Of a stretch of 64,000 bases of DNA, positions 1 through 25,167 are shown one piece after another. The position numbers were made by a program, and so were the translations under genes. Position 1 is the first letter of the stretch. Each line of letters starts with the position of its first letter. Location: the NCBI GenBank assembly GCA_036925085.1, contig JAUPFP010000026.1:1545501-1609500 (forward strand), read 5' to 3'. The notes below the pieces were generated by a model. It did not search any database and had not been told where the DNA came from. It was given only the letters and a program-made list of their open reading frames with translations. Origin of the DNA: Brachycybe producta (Eukaryota > Arthropoda > Diplopoda > Playtdesmida > Andrognathidae).

Positions 1-599
1 TGCATTAGTTGATAAGTTGTTCTGTTTTCTTTATGTGTGGCTGGTGACTATGTCCAACCACCCACTGGATATCATAGAGTGTTAATTGTGAGAATAGAGG
101 CTGACTCAAGTACGAGGCTATGACCAGCACCTGTTCAGAGTCAAGTGTCCGCTACCTCTCAAAAGGCGACGAGCTGAGCACGGAACCGACCACGTAACGA
201 TGAGCAAGGGAATCCGGAAACAGATACCACAAGAATATCGATTCGAACAACCAATCTAGTACTCAGATCGATCACTTAAATGTAACTAAAACTGTATTGT
301 GAAAAACCCACCGGAAACTTTTAATAAATAACAACAAGCATCTGTGGGTTTATTTCTTCCTACATGCTGTTATATCAACAGCAATACCATTAACCGAACG
401 AGAAAGGTAATTTGCAGCGGCAGCGTTGAAAGAAGAGTCGACAGTCTCCTAAGGATGCTAGAAGACCACCCCCTAGTGTAAGGGGTAGTCTTGGTAAGGG
501 GCCTGCCTGGGATAACAGTAAAAGAAATCGTCTGTAACGTCGTCTGCCCTTCTCTAGCAGACGATACTTGGGACAATGTTACAGGAGATCCCGAGGTGG
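1..599. other. Unassigned 5' edge, possible LTR tail
   Basis: No gene recognised. Around 325-360 an AATAAA-containing stretch is followed by a T-rich segment, as at the 3' end of an LTR, but no partner repeat or primer-binding site is visible. The short minus-strand ORF at 370-576 resembles no family I know and has no supporting context. Confidence 0.2.
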
Positions 600-1277
600 A
601 ATCTTACAATGGGTTTTATTTTGGGTTTTATTACTTTTTATTCCCAAATTTTGGAGAATGATGAGACTTGTGTGTCCATATCCAAAATTCAAGTTTCGAT
701 ATCCAGAATTCATGTTTCGATATCACAAATTGTGCTGCTATCTGGCCGCCGATTTTGAAAACTCTACGAGAGTAATTTCCATCTTCATAGAATTTCTATA
801 GTAAAAATAGACACTCTTTTAAAAAGTGGTGCTCGAAAAGCCACCACCAGATGTCAGGACGTGTGTCGATATCCAGAATTCAACTTTCGATATCCAGAAT
901 TCAGGTTTCGATATCCAAAATTCAGTTTGTTCATCAGTCTCCAAAATTCAAAAATAAAAACTAAAACGGCGCACATATCCATTCAATTTCGATATCGAAA
1001 ATTGAATTTTCGATATCCAGAATTCATGTTTCGATATCACAAATTGTGCTGCAATCTGGCCGTCGATTTGGGAAACTCTAGGAGAGTAATTTCCATCTTC
1101 ATAGGATTTCTATAGTAAAAATAGACACTCTCTTAAAAAGTGGTGCTCGAAAAGCCACCACCAGATGTCAGGACGTGTGTCGATATCCAGAATTCAAGTT
1201 TCGATATCCAGAATTGAATTAGCGACACACAAGTCTCATCATTCTCCGAAATTCGGGAATAAAAAGTAAAACGGCTT
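600..1277. repeat. Foldback repeat with internal tandem duplication
   Basis: The two ends are imperfect inverted copies: about 612-690 reads as the reverse complement of about 1215-1277 (the shared core includes GAGAATGATGAGACTTG). Inside, about 700-875 is repeated directly at about 1014-1190, an offset of 314 bp, and the motif CGATATCCAGAATTCA recurs many times. There is no coding content. This is a non-autonomous foldback element. Short stretches of the same type (AATAAAAAGTAAAA with ATATCC/GAATTC-like motifs) recur at 38544-38756 and 43330-43540, which suggests one family. Confidence 0.6.
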
Positions 1278-2306
1278 GCCATACATATCTTTTGAACCGG
1301 AAATGTCACAAACGACATTTATGTATAGGTCCCGTAATGCTAAAATTGTGTTCACGCACATGGTTAAGTTTTTATAATTATGTTTAGTCGATATTAATAA
1401 TAATTTTATTAAGGGTTATATAGAATCCGTGGACGTGCGTCTTTGTAAAACAAATAATGCTATTTATTGTTTTACGTTATTATTTATTTATGTTTATTAA
1501 TTAACACTAACTAATATTGTTGATATATTGGTTATATTGAGTATATCGTTATATCGAGTATTTTTGACGAGCACACATAAGACCTTTGACCAAACTTGCC
1601 ACTAGGGTCGCTATTCTGCTATTTGGTTCTAACTTCAGGGGTTCATTCTGTTCTGTGATTGGTGATGTAGGTAAAAGTCGGTGAAATTTAGGAATTCCGC
1701 ATTAGTTGCTATTTACCTAACATTATGTACCGACGGGGAATGTAGATTTTCGAATAGGAAAGTAAAAGTAAAAAACAAGGTAACTAATCTAGGCGCAAAG
1801 TGGAAGTTATAATTTTATTTCTGGTGTTAAAAATATATTTATTTTTGTTTCGTCCCTCCGAACGGCGCCACTGCAGTGGCTAATTTATAATGCTATCTTC
1901 CATAGACGTTTTTGAAAAGTATTGTCGCCGCAAAAACGTCTACCGAATGTGTTTTGAAAACAATATTATGAAGAAATTTCAAATTGGTTGCAAAACCTCA
2001 ATGGGAAAGCTTACGTTAACTGTTTTTTATGGCATTATATTAACAAAACATTTCATAGTATGAAAATGACCCGGTTTTTTCTGGTTTCTGTAGAGATTTC
2101 ATGAAAAAAAAAACTATTTTCGCCTTTTCTTTTATTTTTTATAGGTATCATCATTCATAATGTTTCTTCTGAATAACATTCACTTGAAAAACAAATTTTC
2201 TCAAAGCCGCCGGTGGGAGGAAGAGACGTCCTATAGAATATACAGTAATAGCCACACATGCCCGCTATCTGGATTCTGGAAGGAAGAAAACCAAATACTT
2301 ATTTAT
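1278..2306. other. AT-rich intergenic stretch
   Basis: No ORF, RNA gene or clear repeat is recognised. It lies about 2 kb upstream of the LCMT1 start codon and could hold the promoter or a 5' UTR exon, but nothing in it decides this. Confidence 0.3.
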
Positions 2307-2980
2307 AAAGGTTACATCACAAAATTACTTCGAGAAATCTCCGCAAAGAGCGCTAGCATCGTTTATCTATTGAGCCCATAGACAAAATGTTAAAGAAAAA
2401 ATGTTAATTTTTAAAATACACATTCGCGGCAATATATTTATTTTTCATATTTAAAGTTGTCCAATATTAATTTTTTCAAAGTGCAATGTACACCTTAAAT
2501 ATATGCTGATCGAGTGATAGAATGACAATAAATTGGTAAGTGTGGTTATAGTTTTAAAAAAAAACTATTTTAAAGTCGCCAGTTTCTAACTTTATGTTAA
2601 ACTCAATTGAGTACGCTCATATAAGAAAAAAAAATCCATTGAAATACTGATAAAAACACAAAAATAATTTTAAAAGAGTCAGCACGTGTGCCAAATTTCC
2701 AATGAGTTAGAAATTCGCGATTTTGAAATAGGTTTTTAAAATAGAAAAACACCAATTTTTTTGTCATTCTATCACTCGATCAGCATACAGTATATTTAAG
2801 GTGCACATTGCACTTTGAAAACTTAATATTTAACAACATTAAATATGAAAAATTAACATTTTGCCGCGACTGTATTTTAAAAATTAACATTTTTTCTTTA
2901 ACATATTGGGTCTAGGGGCTCAATAGTAAAACAATGCTAGCGAAATTTTTTCAAAGTAATTTTGTGATGCAGCCTCTTAA
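2307..2980. mobile_element. TTAA foldback MITE, copy A
   Basis: Copy of the recurring near-palindromic element. The left end reads GGTTACATCACAAAATTAC and the right end is its inverse, ending GTGATGCAGCCTCTTAA. The two arms of about 300 bp are reverse complements. They include the paired markers TCTCCGCAAAGAGCGCTAGC near the left end and GTGATAGAATGAC / GTCATTCTATCAC flanking the centre. The right side has TTAA; the left flank (TATAAAGG) has lost a clean TTAA. No coding capacity. Confidence 0.75.
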
Positions 2981-3357
2981 AGATGCCTTCCATCATTTTT
3001 TTTTCTATTTGGAGTGAAGCCGGCCACAAAAATTAGCAAGATCTTTTAAATATAGCACCAAACATGTAAACACATTCGATATAAGCAGCTGTTAAATTTT
3101 AGTAACTGTAAATGTACATTTCACAGTTATGGAAAGTTCCCGAGGGATACCGAATTTTAAAAAGTTTTCGAGGGCTTAATGGTTTTAACGTACGTCATAG
3201 TTTGAGACTCTGCATGGGCTATACAGCTCTTTGGGAGGCCTGGTGGCCTTGAAGTTTTTCGGACATTTCGGCACTATAACAAAACGCATGTTAAGTGCAC
3301 CACTCAGCAGTGTATAAAAGTTAATCGTTGGCGCACTAGAAGCCAAGGGTAAATAAG
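2981..3357. other. Unassigned spacer
   Basis: No gene, RNA or repeat structure recognised. Confidence 0.3.
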
Positions 3358-3683
3358 TAGAGGTGGGATGAATCCTAAATTTTCTCGAATCGAAATCCTA
3401 AAAGCTTCTCGAATCTTTCGAATCGTTCATATAAGAACCCTATATACGCATTAAGAAGATACAAATAAATGAAATAATATTAAATATTAAATTATTAATT
3501 ATAAAAAACAGTGTGCCACAAAGTGATAGTGCATAGTGGTGATGCGGGTTGCAACATTCGCTGTTTTTTTAGGTTAGGATTCGAAAGATTCAAAAGACGA
3601 AAAAAGGTCGAAGATACGAGTTTTCAAATCTCGAATATTTGTCTAGTTTCGCGGGATTTGAGGATTCGAATGGCCCATCCCTA
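3358..3683. mobile_element. Small hAT-like MITE (TAGAGGTGGGA ends)
   Basis: A 326-bp element bounded by TAGAGGTGGGATGAAT on the left and the inverse-like GGCCCATCCCTA on the right, rich in TTCGAATC-type motifs. A second copy in similar form lies at 12240-12642. Ends of the form TAGRGNTGGG suggest the hAT superfamily, but the flanks do not show a clean 8-bp duplication. Confidence 0.5.
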
Positions 3684-4015
3684 GTAATAGGTGACGGAAG
3701 CGACGTTCTTAGTAAATTGAGTTCAGAGTTCAGTGATCTTAAAATAATTTGAAATCTGATTTCTGCAGTCTGTTCAGCATACCAAATCATGTTAGAACGT
3801 TTAGGGCAATATTGAAATAATGATTATAGCCCAAAACTAGTAGTAAGTTGCGTTACTACTATTGTTGAAAGAAACTAAAGGTCATTTTGTTTTTGGTCTC
3901 TATTATTCTGATTATATTTAATTTTTTAAAACTTAAGACTAGTAAGTTGTAACTTATTTAAATATTTTATTTGAATTTTGTTTTCAGAACGTAACTAATT
4001 GACATCGAGTATTCG

Positions 4016-20010
<15,995 letters not shown>

Positions 20011-20191
20011 CTTTGTTCAAGTTCAAGTAAAATTGCATTTACTTAAAATGCATTGATGTGATTACTACATGGGATAACCAGGCATGGTCCGGGGGACCTA
20101 CTGCACTTGAAGGGGGCCCAGCAGATAGTTTCGGTTTTGGTAGACAAACACAGACAGTCTTTTCTTCATAAGATTGAAAAGTGGACTGAGT

Positions 20192-20197
20192 AATAAA
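20192..20197 (+). terminator. Candidate LCMT1 polyadenylation signal
   Basis: First AATAAA downstream of the LCMT1 stop, 182 nt away. Position and consensus fit; no other support. Confidence 0.4.
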
Positions 20198-20458
20198 ATA
20201 TTACTTTAGAAACTAGCCTCAGTTTATATTTTTTAGAATTAAAATAAATCATGGGAGGGCCCCTGCCAAATGCTTGCCTGCAGGTCTCAGTTGTAGTTAT
20301 GCCACTGTAAAAATGACTATTTATTATAGCATGCCCATATTTTCTGTGAAGAGTAAATTGTAATTTATCAATAGTTATATGAATAGACTATTGGAAGTTA
20401 AAAAAATAAAAGTTTATGTAGACCTTAATAATAAAATTAAAATTTCTGAAAATATGTA

Positions 20459-20870
20459 ATGCTAAGTTTCCACATGTATAATATCATTGGCACCACTATT
20501 TTTTGGAAAAACACAATCAAAATAATCACACTTGCCAATGATGGCACAATAGTTATTTCGGCCAGAGCAGAGCCTGTGGCCACAAGAACTTTCCAGATCA
20601 AACCTCCTTCCAAACAGCCAGGACATCACCTTAAATACCCAGGCCAGGTAATGTCATTCCTCCATGACACTAATCTGGTTAAGTACCTGGGAAATAAACA
20701 ACATCTCACCTCGTTTAACTACTGTAGGTTGCCAAAAGTGGGGGGGGGGGTTCCAAACTGGACACAGCATAGCAGTCTGATATTGCTTACCATGCAATAA
20801 TTAGACTACCAGGATTTTGTCAGCACCTGCCATTTTGGTGGTAGGTGCAGACCAGGTCGTCACAAGATCC
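20459..20870. repeat. Dispersed repeat, shared with about 32530-32665
   Basis: Contains GTTCCAAACTGGACACAGCAT and GGTAGGTGCAGACCAGG..GTCACA, which recur in similar order at 32540-32665 (GGTTGCAGACCAGGCTGTCACA). A 113-aa ORF crosses it but is not recognised. Element type unknown. Confidence 0.4.
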
Positions 20871-21299
20871 ATTCAAGTTATAAGTAGATTGTATTCTTGC
20901 AGTGAAATATTCAGATGATTTAAATAATTGGTAGTGTCAACACTGGAAGCTAATTTTGGAAGCACTGTTGAGTCTATGCACATTGAGATGTCGTGATTTT
21001 TGTTTTATAAAAATGCTTGAATTTTTTCTTTAAGATCCCAAAATGTTTTTTTAATGTTCTTTCATAGCTCAATCACCTAACTTGAGTAATAAAGAATGTG
21101 TGTGTGCTCACAATGGAAGTTGTAAACTTTCTGTGGTCTTTCTGGCCCCTTGATTAAATGAAATTCATAATTTTAACAATGTTTCAAAATGGTTTTAATC
21201 TTCGACACATGCATGCAGAGCACACATTGATGAATCAGATAGTGAAGTGGACAAAGGAAACAACACACATGGCCAGAGCTCTATCTTTCTCTAATGTAC
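20871..21299. other. Unassigned stretch
   Basis: No gene or recognisable repeat. The ORF 21158-21445 overlaps the LTR-element fragment and has no family signature. Confidence 0.3.
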
Positions 21300-22030
21300 T
21301 CAATTTTCAAAGACATTTTTTTTTCTCGAAAATTTTCTCAATCTCTCTTAAAACTTTGTTTGCTTCTATGGTGTCTTTCATAGACGCAAGGTCAAAGATT
21401 CCTTCTGTAACCTTGAGGTGTTTTTTAAAATTCTTCGTGTCATGACCCGAACCGGTTCGACAAACTTCCCCACTCACATTGTACTCCTCTGCAGGACGGG
21501 CTTGTATCAGTAGCCTTACGGTGAACTTCGCTGACAAAACGATTTGACATACATCGGAGTCCAATGCTGAGTTTGTCCGGTCGAAGATGGCAAACACAAC
21601 ACAAAATTGCCGGTAACTCGATACAAGTGTTGGGGACCGGTCCAAACCACCCCAAGGGGTTCCTGGCTTAGCAATACATGGCAGTCGCGACCCCCATGTA
21701 TAGAAAAACACTGAAATTACTGACCTGGACAACAAGTGGAATTTAAATAAAGGTTTATTTACATTTACTCTAAAATATAAGTACGATGGTTGCAAATATA
21801 TATTATATAATCACATAAAAGTTATAAAAAAAATTAAAAGAACAAAAGTTGCAAAATGCCCATGTGGCAAACTAGTTGCAGCTGACTGGAGCAGAACATC
21901 GGGACACAACAGTTCCAGGTCCAGCACTTTCTTGAAGCAGCCTGCGTATAGTCCTTTATACACAGGCTGGGTGACGTAATTTCTCCATGATACCATCTGG
22001 TGTGGCACCTGTAAAATAAGCAACCTCTCA
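21300..22030 (-). mobile_element. Truncated LTR retrotransposon: 5' LTR, primer-binding site, start of gag-like ORF
   Basis: On the minus strand a 334-bp LTR (22030 down to 21697) runs from TGAGAGGTTG to CTATACA, with a TATA-like GTATAAAGG and AATAAA. It is followed directly by TGGGGGTCGCGACTGCC (21696-21681), a good primer-binding site. Downstream a minus ORF continues to 21307 (last part KKHLKVTEGIFDLASMKD), a possible gag beginning. The element is cut off near 21300 and has no partner LTR here. It abuts exactly the end of the CR1-like tail at 22031. Confidence 0.6.
21681..21696 (-). other. Putative primer-binding site of the truncated LTR element
   Basis: TGGGGGTCGCGACTGCC directly after the LTR end CA on the minus strand: the TGG that pairs with a tRNA CCA end is in the canonical position. 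tRNA species not identified. Confidence 0.5.
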
Positions 22031-22128
22031 CTATTACAATTACAATTAGTACTCTGCTAGCAGCCAAATAGGCCTATGGCAGAGGGACATAAAAGTATAT
22101 GCAGCATTAAGCATTGTCAAGCACATAT
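22031..22128 (-). mobile_element. CR1-like retrotransposon 3' tail, distal part beyond the Gypsy insertion
   Basis: Reverse complement of the tail seen at 7870-8810 (GCTAGCAGCCAAATAGGCCTA, TGTCAAGCACATAT). It belongs with 31143-32540; the two halves are separated by the 9-kb Gypsy element. Confidence 0.8.
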
Positions 22129-22788
22129 TGTGACGGACCTTTTTATGACCTTTTTATGACCTGCAAATGATGAATTCGCGCTCACGGAATTTAAGTTTCG
22201 AGCAATTAACACCACTGGTTGAATTGAATATAAAAGATCTGTTTATTTCGCAGATAAACATCAAATTGACGAACTGGTTTTGCACACACACATACAAATA
22301 TAACTTTGAGAAAAAAAAAATAAAAGAAGAGAACCTTGCCAAAATCGGGCATAGGTTCGGTATATGAAAAGAAGCTGTAAAAAGCGTTTTTTGACATTCA
22401 AAATGTAACTCTTTATATACCCTGAGAATCCACAAGTCGGATTCTCAGGGCACAATTCGACAATTGGTTACAACAATATCTTGGACCAAATGGACCAATC
22501 AAAAGATTGATCCATTTGTCCAAAACCATGATTCATCCCCTGTTATCACACATAGGTGATAACAGGAGAAACGAAAACAAAATCAAATTAAAAACGAATA
22601 AAATTTATTCGTGTGGAAGAAAAATTGAGGGGGAACGAAAAGGTCAAGATCAACAGATATGACATCTGGGTCACTCGGTACCACAAGTACCGAGTGGCCC
22701 AGAAGCTAAATCAAGTACAGGGTGGCGTTAAACCCAAAAAAAACGAAAACACTAAGAGCGAAAATAAGCGGCGGGCCCAAACGTCTCA
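22129..22788 (-). repeat. Gypsy 3' LTR with about 280-bp internal deletion
   Basis: 660 bp, TGTGACGGACC ... ACGTCTCA on the + strand. Compared with the 940-bp partner it lacks the segment after GGACCTTTTT up to GACCTGCAAATG, i.e. the R/U5 side in element orientation. A short duplicated CTTTTTATGACC sits at the deletion point. The retained part differs from its partner at very few sites (for example 22487 and about 22751). Confidence 0.9.
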
Positions 22789-22800
22789 CTCCCCCCGACT
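22789..22800 (-). other. Gypsy polypurine tract
   Basis: On the minus strand AGTCGGGGGGAG directly precedes the LTR TGAGACG, the expected place for plus-strand priming. Confidence 0.65.
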
Positions 22801-23053
22801 AAGCGGAAAGTACCCTACTTTCCAAGACAATTCCTAACAATCCCCCTCCCCCCGACTGGATCTAAATGAATAAAACCCAGGGTTGTCACAGGTATGTTTA
22901 AAAAAAAACAAAAACGTTTCGAAAAATATACAATTTCTTCAAAAAAAAACGATATAATTAAATTTGCAATACTGGACTAGAAAATTTAATTTATAATCAT
23001 CGCACCAACTGGTCCGGCGATGACTGTGCTCATTGTTGATCGACGATCCCTCT

Positions 23054-23425
23054 TTACGGCTCTGGCGATAGGTGGCCGCGTCGATCCCTCCTCCCGAACT
23101 CTCCTTCCGTCGTGGTCTCGTAGAGCCGCTCCAATGTCTCCAGCGGGACGACAGTCGACCGCTCCAAGGTGGCTAGCACGGTGGCCTCCACGAAGTCCAA
23201 CATCCTGGTGGCGGAGAAGTCCCTCTCGATGGCCCTCGGCGAGTGGTGGCGGAATCGTCGATCCTGGTTCCGATCGGGAATCAGGGTGGCCAACATCGTT
23301 TCGGCGATTAACTCCAGAGTCCTGGTGCGGGATTGCTCCCGGGTTCCAGGGTGGATCAGTTGAATGATATTCGATTCGTCGCTAGCGTGAAGTGCGATGA
23401 CGGCGGGATATCCTGGCGTCTCCAA
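23054..23425 (-). CDS. Gypsy pol tail in a shifted frame, about 120 aa
   Basis: A reading frame overlapping the end of the integrase-bearing ORF (which stops at 23356) but shifted. It carries no domain I recognise; two short repeated stretches, AETMLATL and VEATVLATLE, look alike. The shift may be a mutation that split one C-terminal extension, or this may be a separate short ORF. The GC-rich base composition differs from the flanking DNA but matches the rest of the element. The + strand ORF 23020-23367 is its antisense shadow. Confidence 0.4.
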   Translation of the reverse strand: METPGYPAVIALHASDESNIIQLIHPGTREQSRTRTLELIAETMLATLIPDRNQDRRFRHHSPRAIERDFSATRMLDFVEATVLATLERSTVVPLETLERLYETTTEGEFGRRDRRGHLSPEP

Positions 23426-25167
23426 AACGACAGCGGTCCAGAGGACATCTCTCCTGGGTCGTGGTCGTTCGCTTGATATCTCCCTCCTACTGTTGAAGAC
23501 TTTCCTCCAAAAGAACGCGGCATTTTCTTCTCAAAATTCAACCTTTCGGCACTTGACACTTTAGAAAATCGCGAAACTTTACTTTCGCGTGCTTCTCTTT
23601 CAGAAGTGAATTTGAAAGTGGCGTCCAAAATGGCGGCGGCGTCCCCACGTGGTTCTACAGGGTTGCCAAGTCTAATTTCCGGGTCAGAAGAGGCGGAGCT
23701 ATTAACTACTTCCGGTTTCTCTTCTCTTTCTCTTCTCTTGATTTCTCCCACCAGGCGGCGCTGCGCAAGGCGGCAAATTCGAATTTCCGCATCATTTGAA
23801 ATTCTTTCTTGACTCTCTGGGTCTAATTTGGTCGTTTTAACGCCAAATTTCGCCCATCTTGGCGGTAAATTAGCTTTTGCGTAATTTTTCTTCTCTCCAC
23901 CACGTGTTTGCACACGGGAATCCAATTGGACTGGTTCTTTTGTAGCAGTTTTCTTTGGTCTCCCGCGTTTCTTTTTAGGTGGTCCCAGAGGAATTTCTGG
24001 AACTTCCTCTTCTTCTTTTTCAGAAGTTTCCGGATGAGTTTCTTGGCTGGCATCGGGGATAACTTCTCCTTCTTCTTCACGATGAACTTCTGGAGTATTC
24101 TCAACAGGTAAGTTGTCGTCTGCTTCGTCAATAATTTCCTCATCAGCGTCGGATTCTTCCTTGGCGCTGGTAGTTTCTTCTATGTCATCAGGTAAGTTTG
24201 TTTGAGGAGCCCTCAGGTCATTGGCCTCGAAATAGGGTCTCATTTGCTGAACATTGACGGTGTCTCTCATAGTCAGGCCAGATCGAGTGACGTACTCGAT
24301 CTCGTAGACTAAATCGGTTATCTTCTTCGTGACAAGGCAGGGTTCCTTGTATGGCCAGATGAGTTTCTGAGCCATTCCTGGCTTTGGCACACGATCTCTT
24401 ATCAGTACTTTCTGACCCGGTTTATAGTTCGGAATCGTACGATGCTTCTCGTCGTAATTTCTTTTCTGCACCTCCTGGGCAGCTTCGATATTCTTTTTAG
24501 CAGCATCCAAAGCTGGATCGGACTGCTCTGCTTCGTCTGTTACAGGCGGTGGCACGATAGGAGCGCGTGGCATCATGTTGTCCAACGTGGTCCTGGGCTC
24601 GCGCCCGAACATCAATCGATATGGCGAAAATTTCGTTGAGTTATGCTCTACAAGGTTGTAGGCCATAACCGCGTCACCTAATTTCTTTTTCCAGTCAGCC
24701 TGTTGCTGAAGGACATCCAAGTGACGTTTCACCACTTCCATGACTGTATGATTCGTTCGTTCTGCCAACCCATCAGCTTGTGTATGATAGGCGGTCGTGG
24801 CAGCATGCTGGATTGCATAGGTCTTGAAAAACGCTTGAGTCTCATTACTCAAAAATTGGGGTCCTCGATCAGTGATGATCTTCTGAGGAACTCCAAACTC
24901 GTTCACAATTTTATCCTTGACGAAGGCAATTGCTGCCTGAGCGGTTGCTCTTGCCACTGCTTTGGCGATGCAATACTTCGTCGCGTAGTCCACTGCAATC
25001 AAAATATGTTGAACTCCTCCGATTGACTTCGGAAGAGGACCAACATAATCCATCCCCCAACACTGTCGGTTTTCCCACAATGATTGGTTGTAACAATCCA
25101 GGTACTTTTTGGTGCGACAGTTTGGTTCTCTGACAGATGTGGCACGACCTGACATAGTCGGCGACAT
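23356..25167 (-). CDS. pol: Gypsy pol, integrase core and long C-terminal extension (out of frame with upstream pol)
   Basis: A 603-codon frame. The integrase catalytic core shows D40 (WGMDYVGP), D100 (ITDRGPQF) and E136 (GLAERTNH), i.e. D,D-35-E. A GPY/F-like module follows (WPYKEPCLVTKK at 271-282). Then comes an acidic region (about 327-392), an AT-hook GPPKKKRGRPKK (395-406) and about 195 residues with no known domain. The zinc-binding half of integrase is in the upstream frame; the break lies in a G run at 25053-25058. The nominal start at 25167 is only where this frame opens, so it is not a real start. DNA integration is the role of the family; this copy is broken. Confidence 0.9.
   Translation of the reverse strand: MSPTMSGRATSVREPNCRTKKYLDCYNQSLWENRQCWGMDYVGPLPKSIGGVQHILIAVDYATKYCIAKAVARATAQAAIAFVKDKIVNEFGVPQKIITDRGPQFLSNETQAFFKTYAIQHAATTAYHTQADGLAERTNHTVMEVVKRHLDVLQQQADWKKKLGDAVMAYNLVEHNSTKFSPYRLMFGREPRTTLDNMMPRAPIVPPPVTDEAEQSDPALDAAKKNIEAAQEVQKRNYDEKHRTIPNYKPGQKVLIRDRVPKPGMAQKLIWPYKEPCLVTKKITDLVYEIEYVTRSGLTMRDTVNVQQMRPYFEANDLRAPQTNLPDDIEETTSAKEESDADEEIIDEADDNLPVENTPEVHREEEGEVIPDASQETHPETSEKEEEEVPEIPLGPPKKKRGRPKKTATKEPVQLDSRVQTRGGEKKNYAKANLPPRWAKFGVKTTKLDPESQERISNDAEIRICRLAQRRLVGEIKRREREEKPEVVNSSASSDPEIRLGNPVEPRGDAAAILDATFKFTSEREARESKVSRFSKVSSAERLNFEKKMPRSFGGKSSTVGGRYQANDHDPGEMSSGPLSFWRRQDIPPSSHFTLATNRISFN

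Noticed and set aside
22154..22837. Several ORFs duplicated at 30451-31173
   Set aside because: They lie in the two LTRs of one element; duplication reflects LTR identity and not genes.
23020..23367. + strand 115-aa ORF
   Set aside because: Antisense to the Gypsy tail ORF on the minus strand; GC-rich coding DNA opens frames on both strands.
23054..23425. Envelope gene of a retrovirus-like element
   Set aside because: No signal peptide, membrane segment, cysteine pattern or furin-type site; it reads as a shifted continuation of the pol tail.
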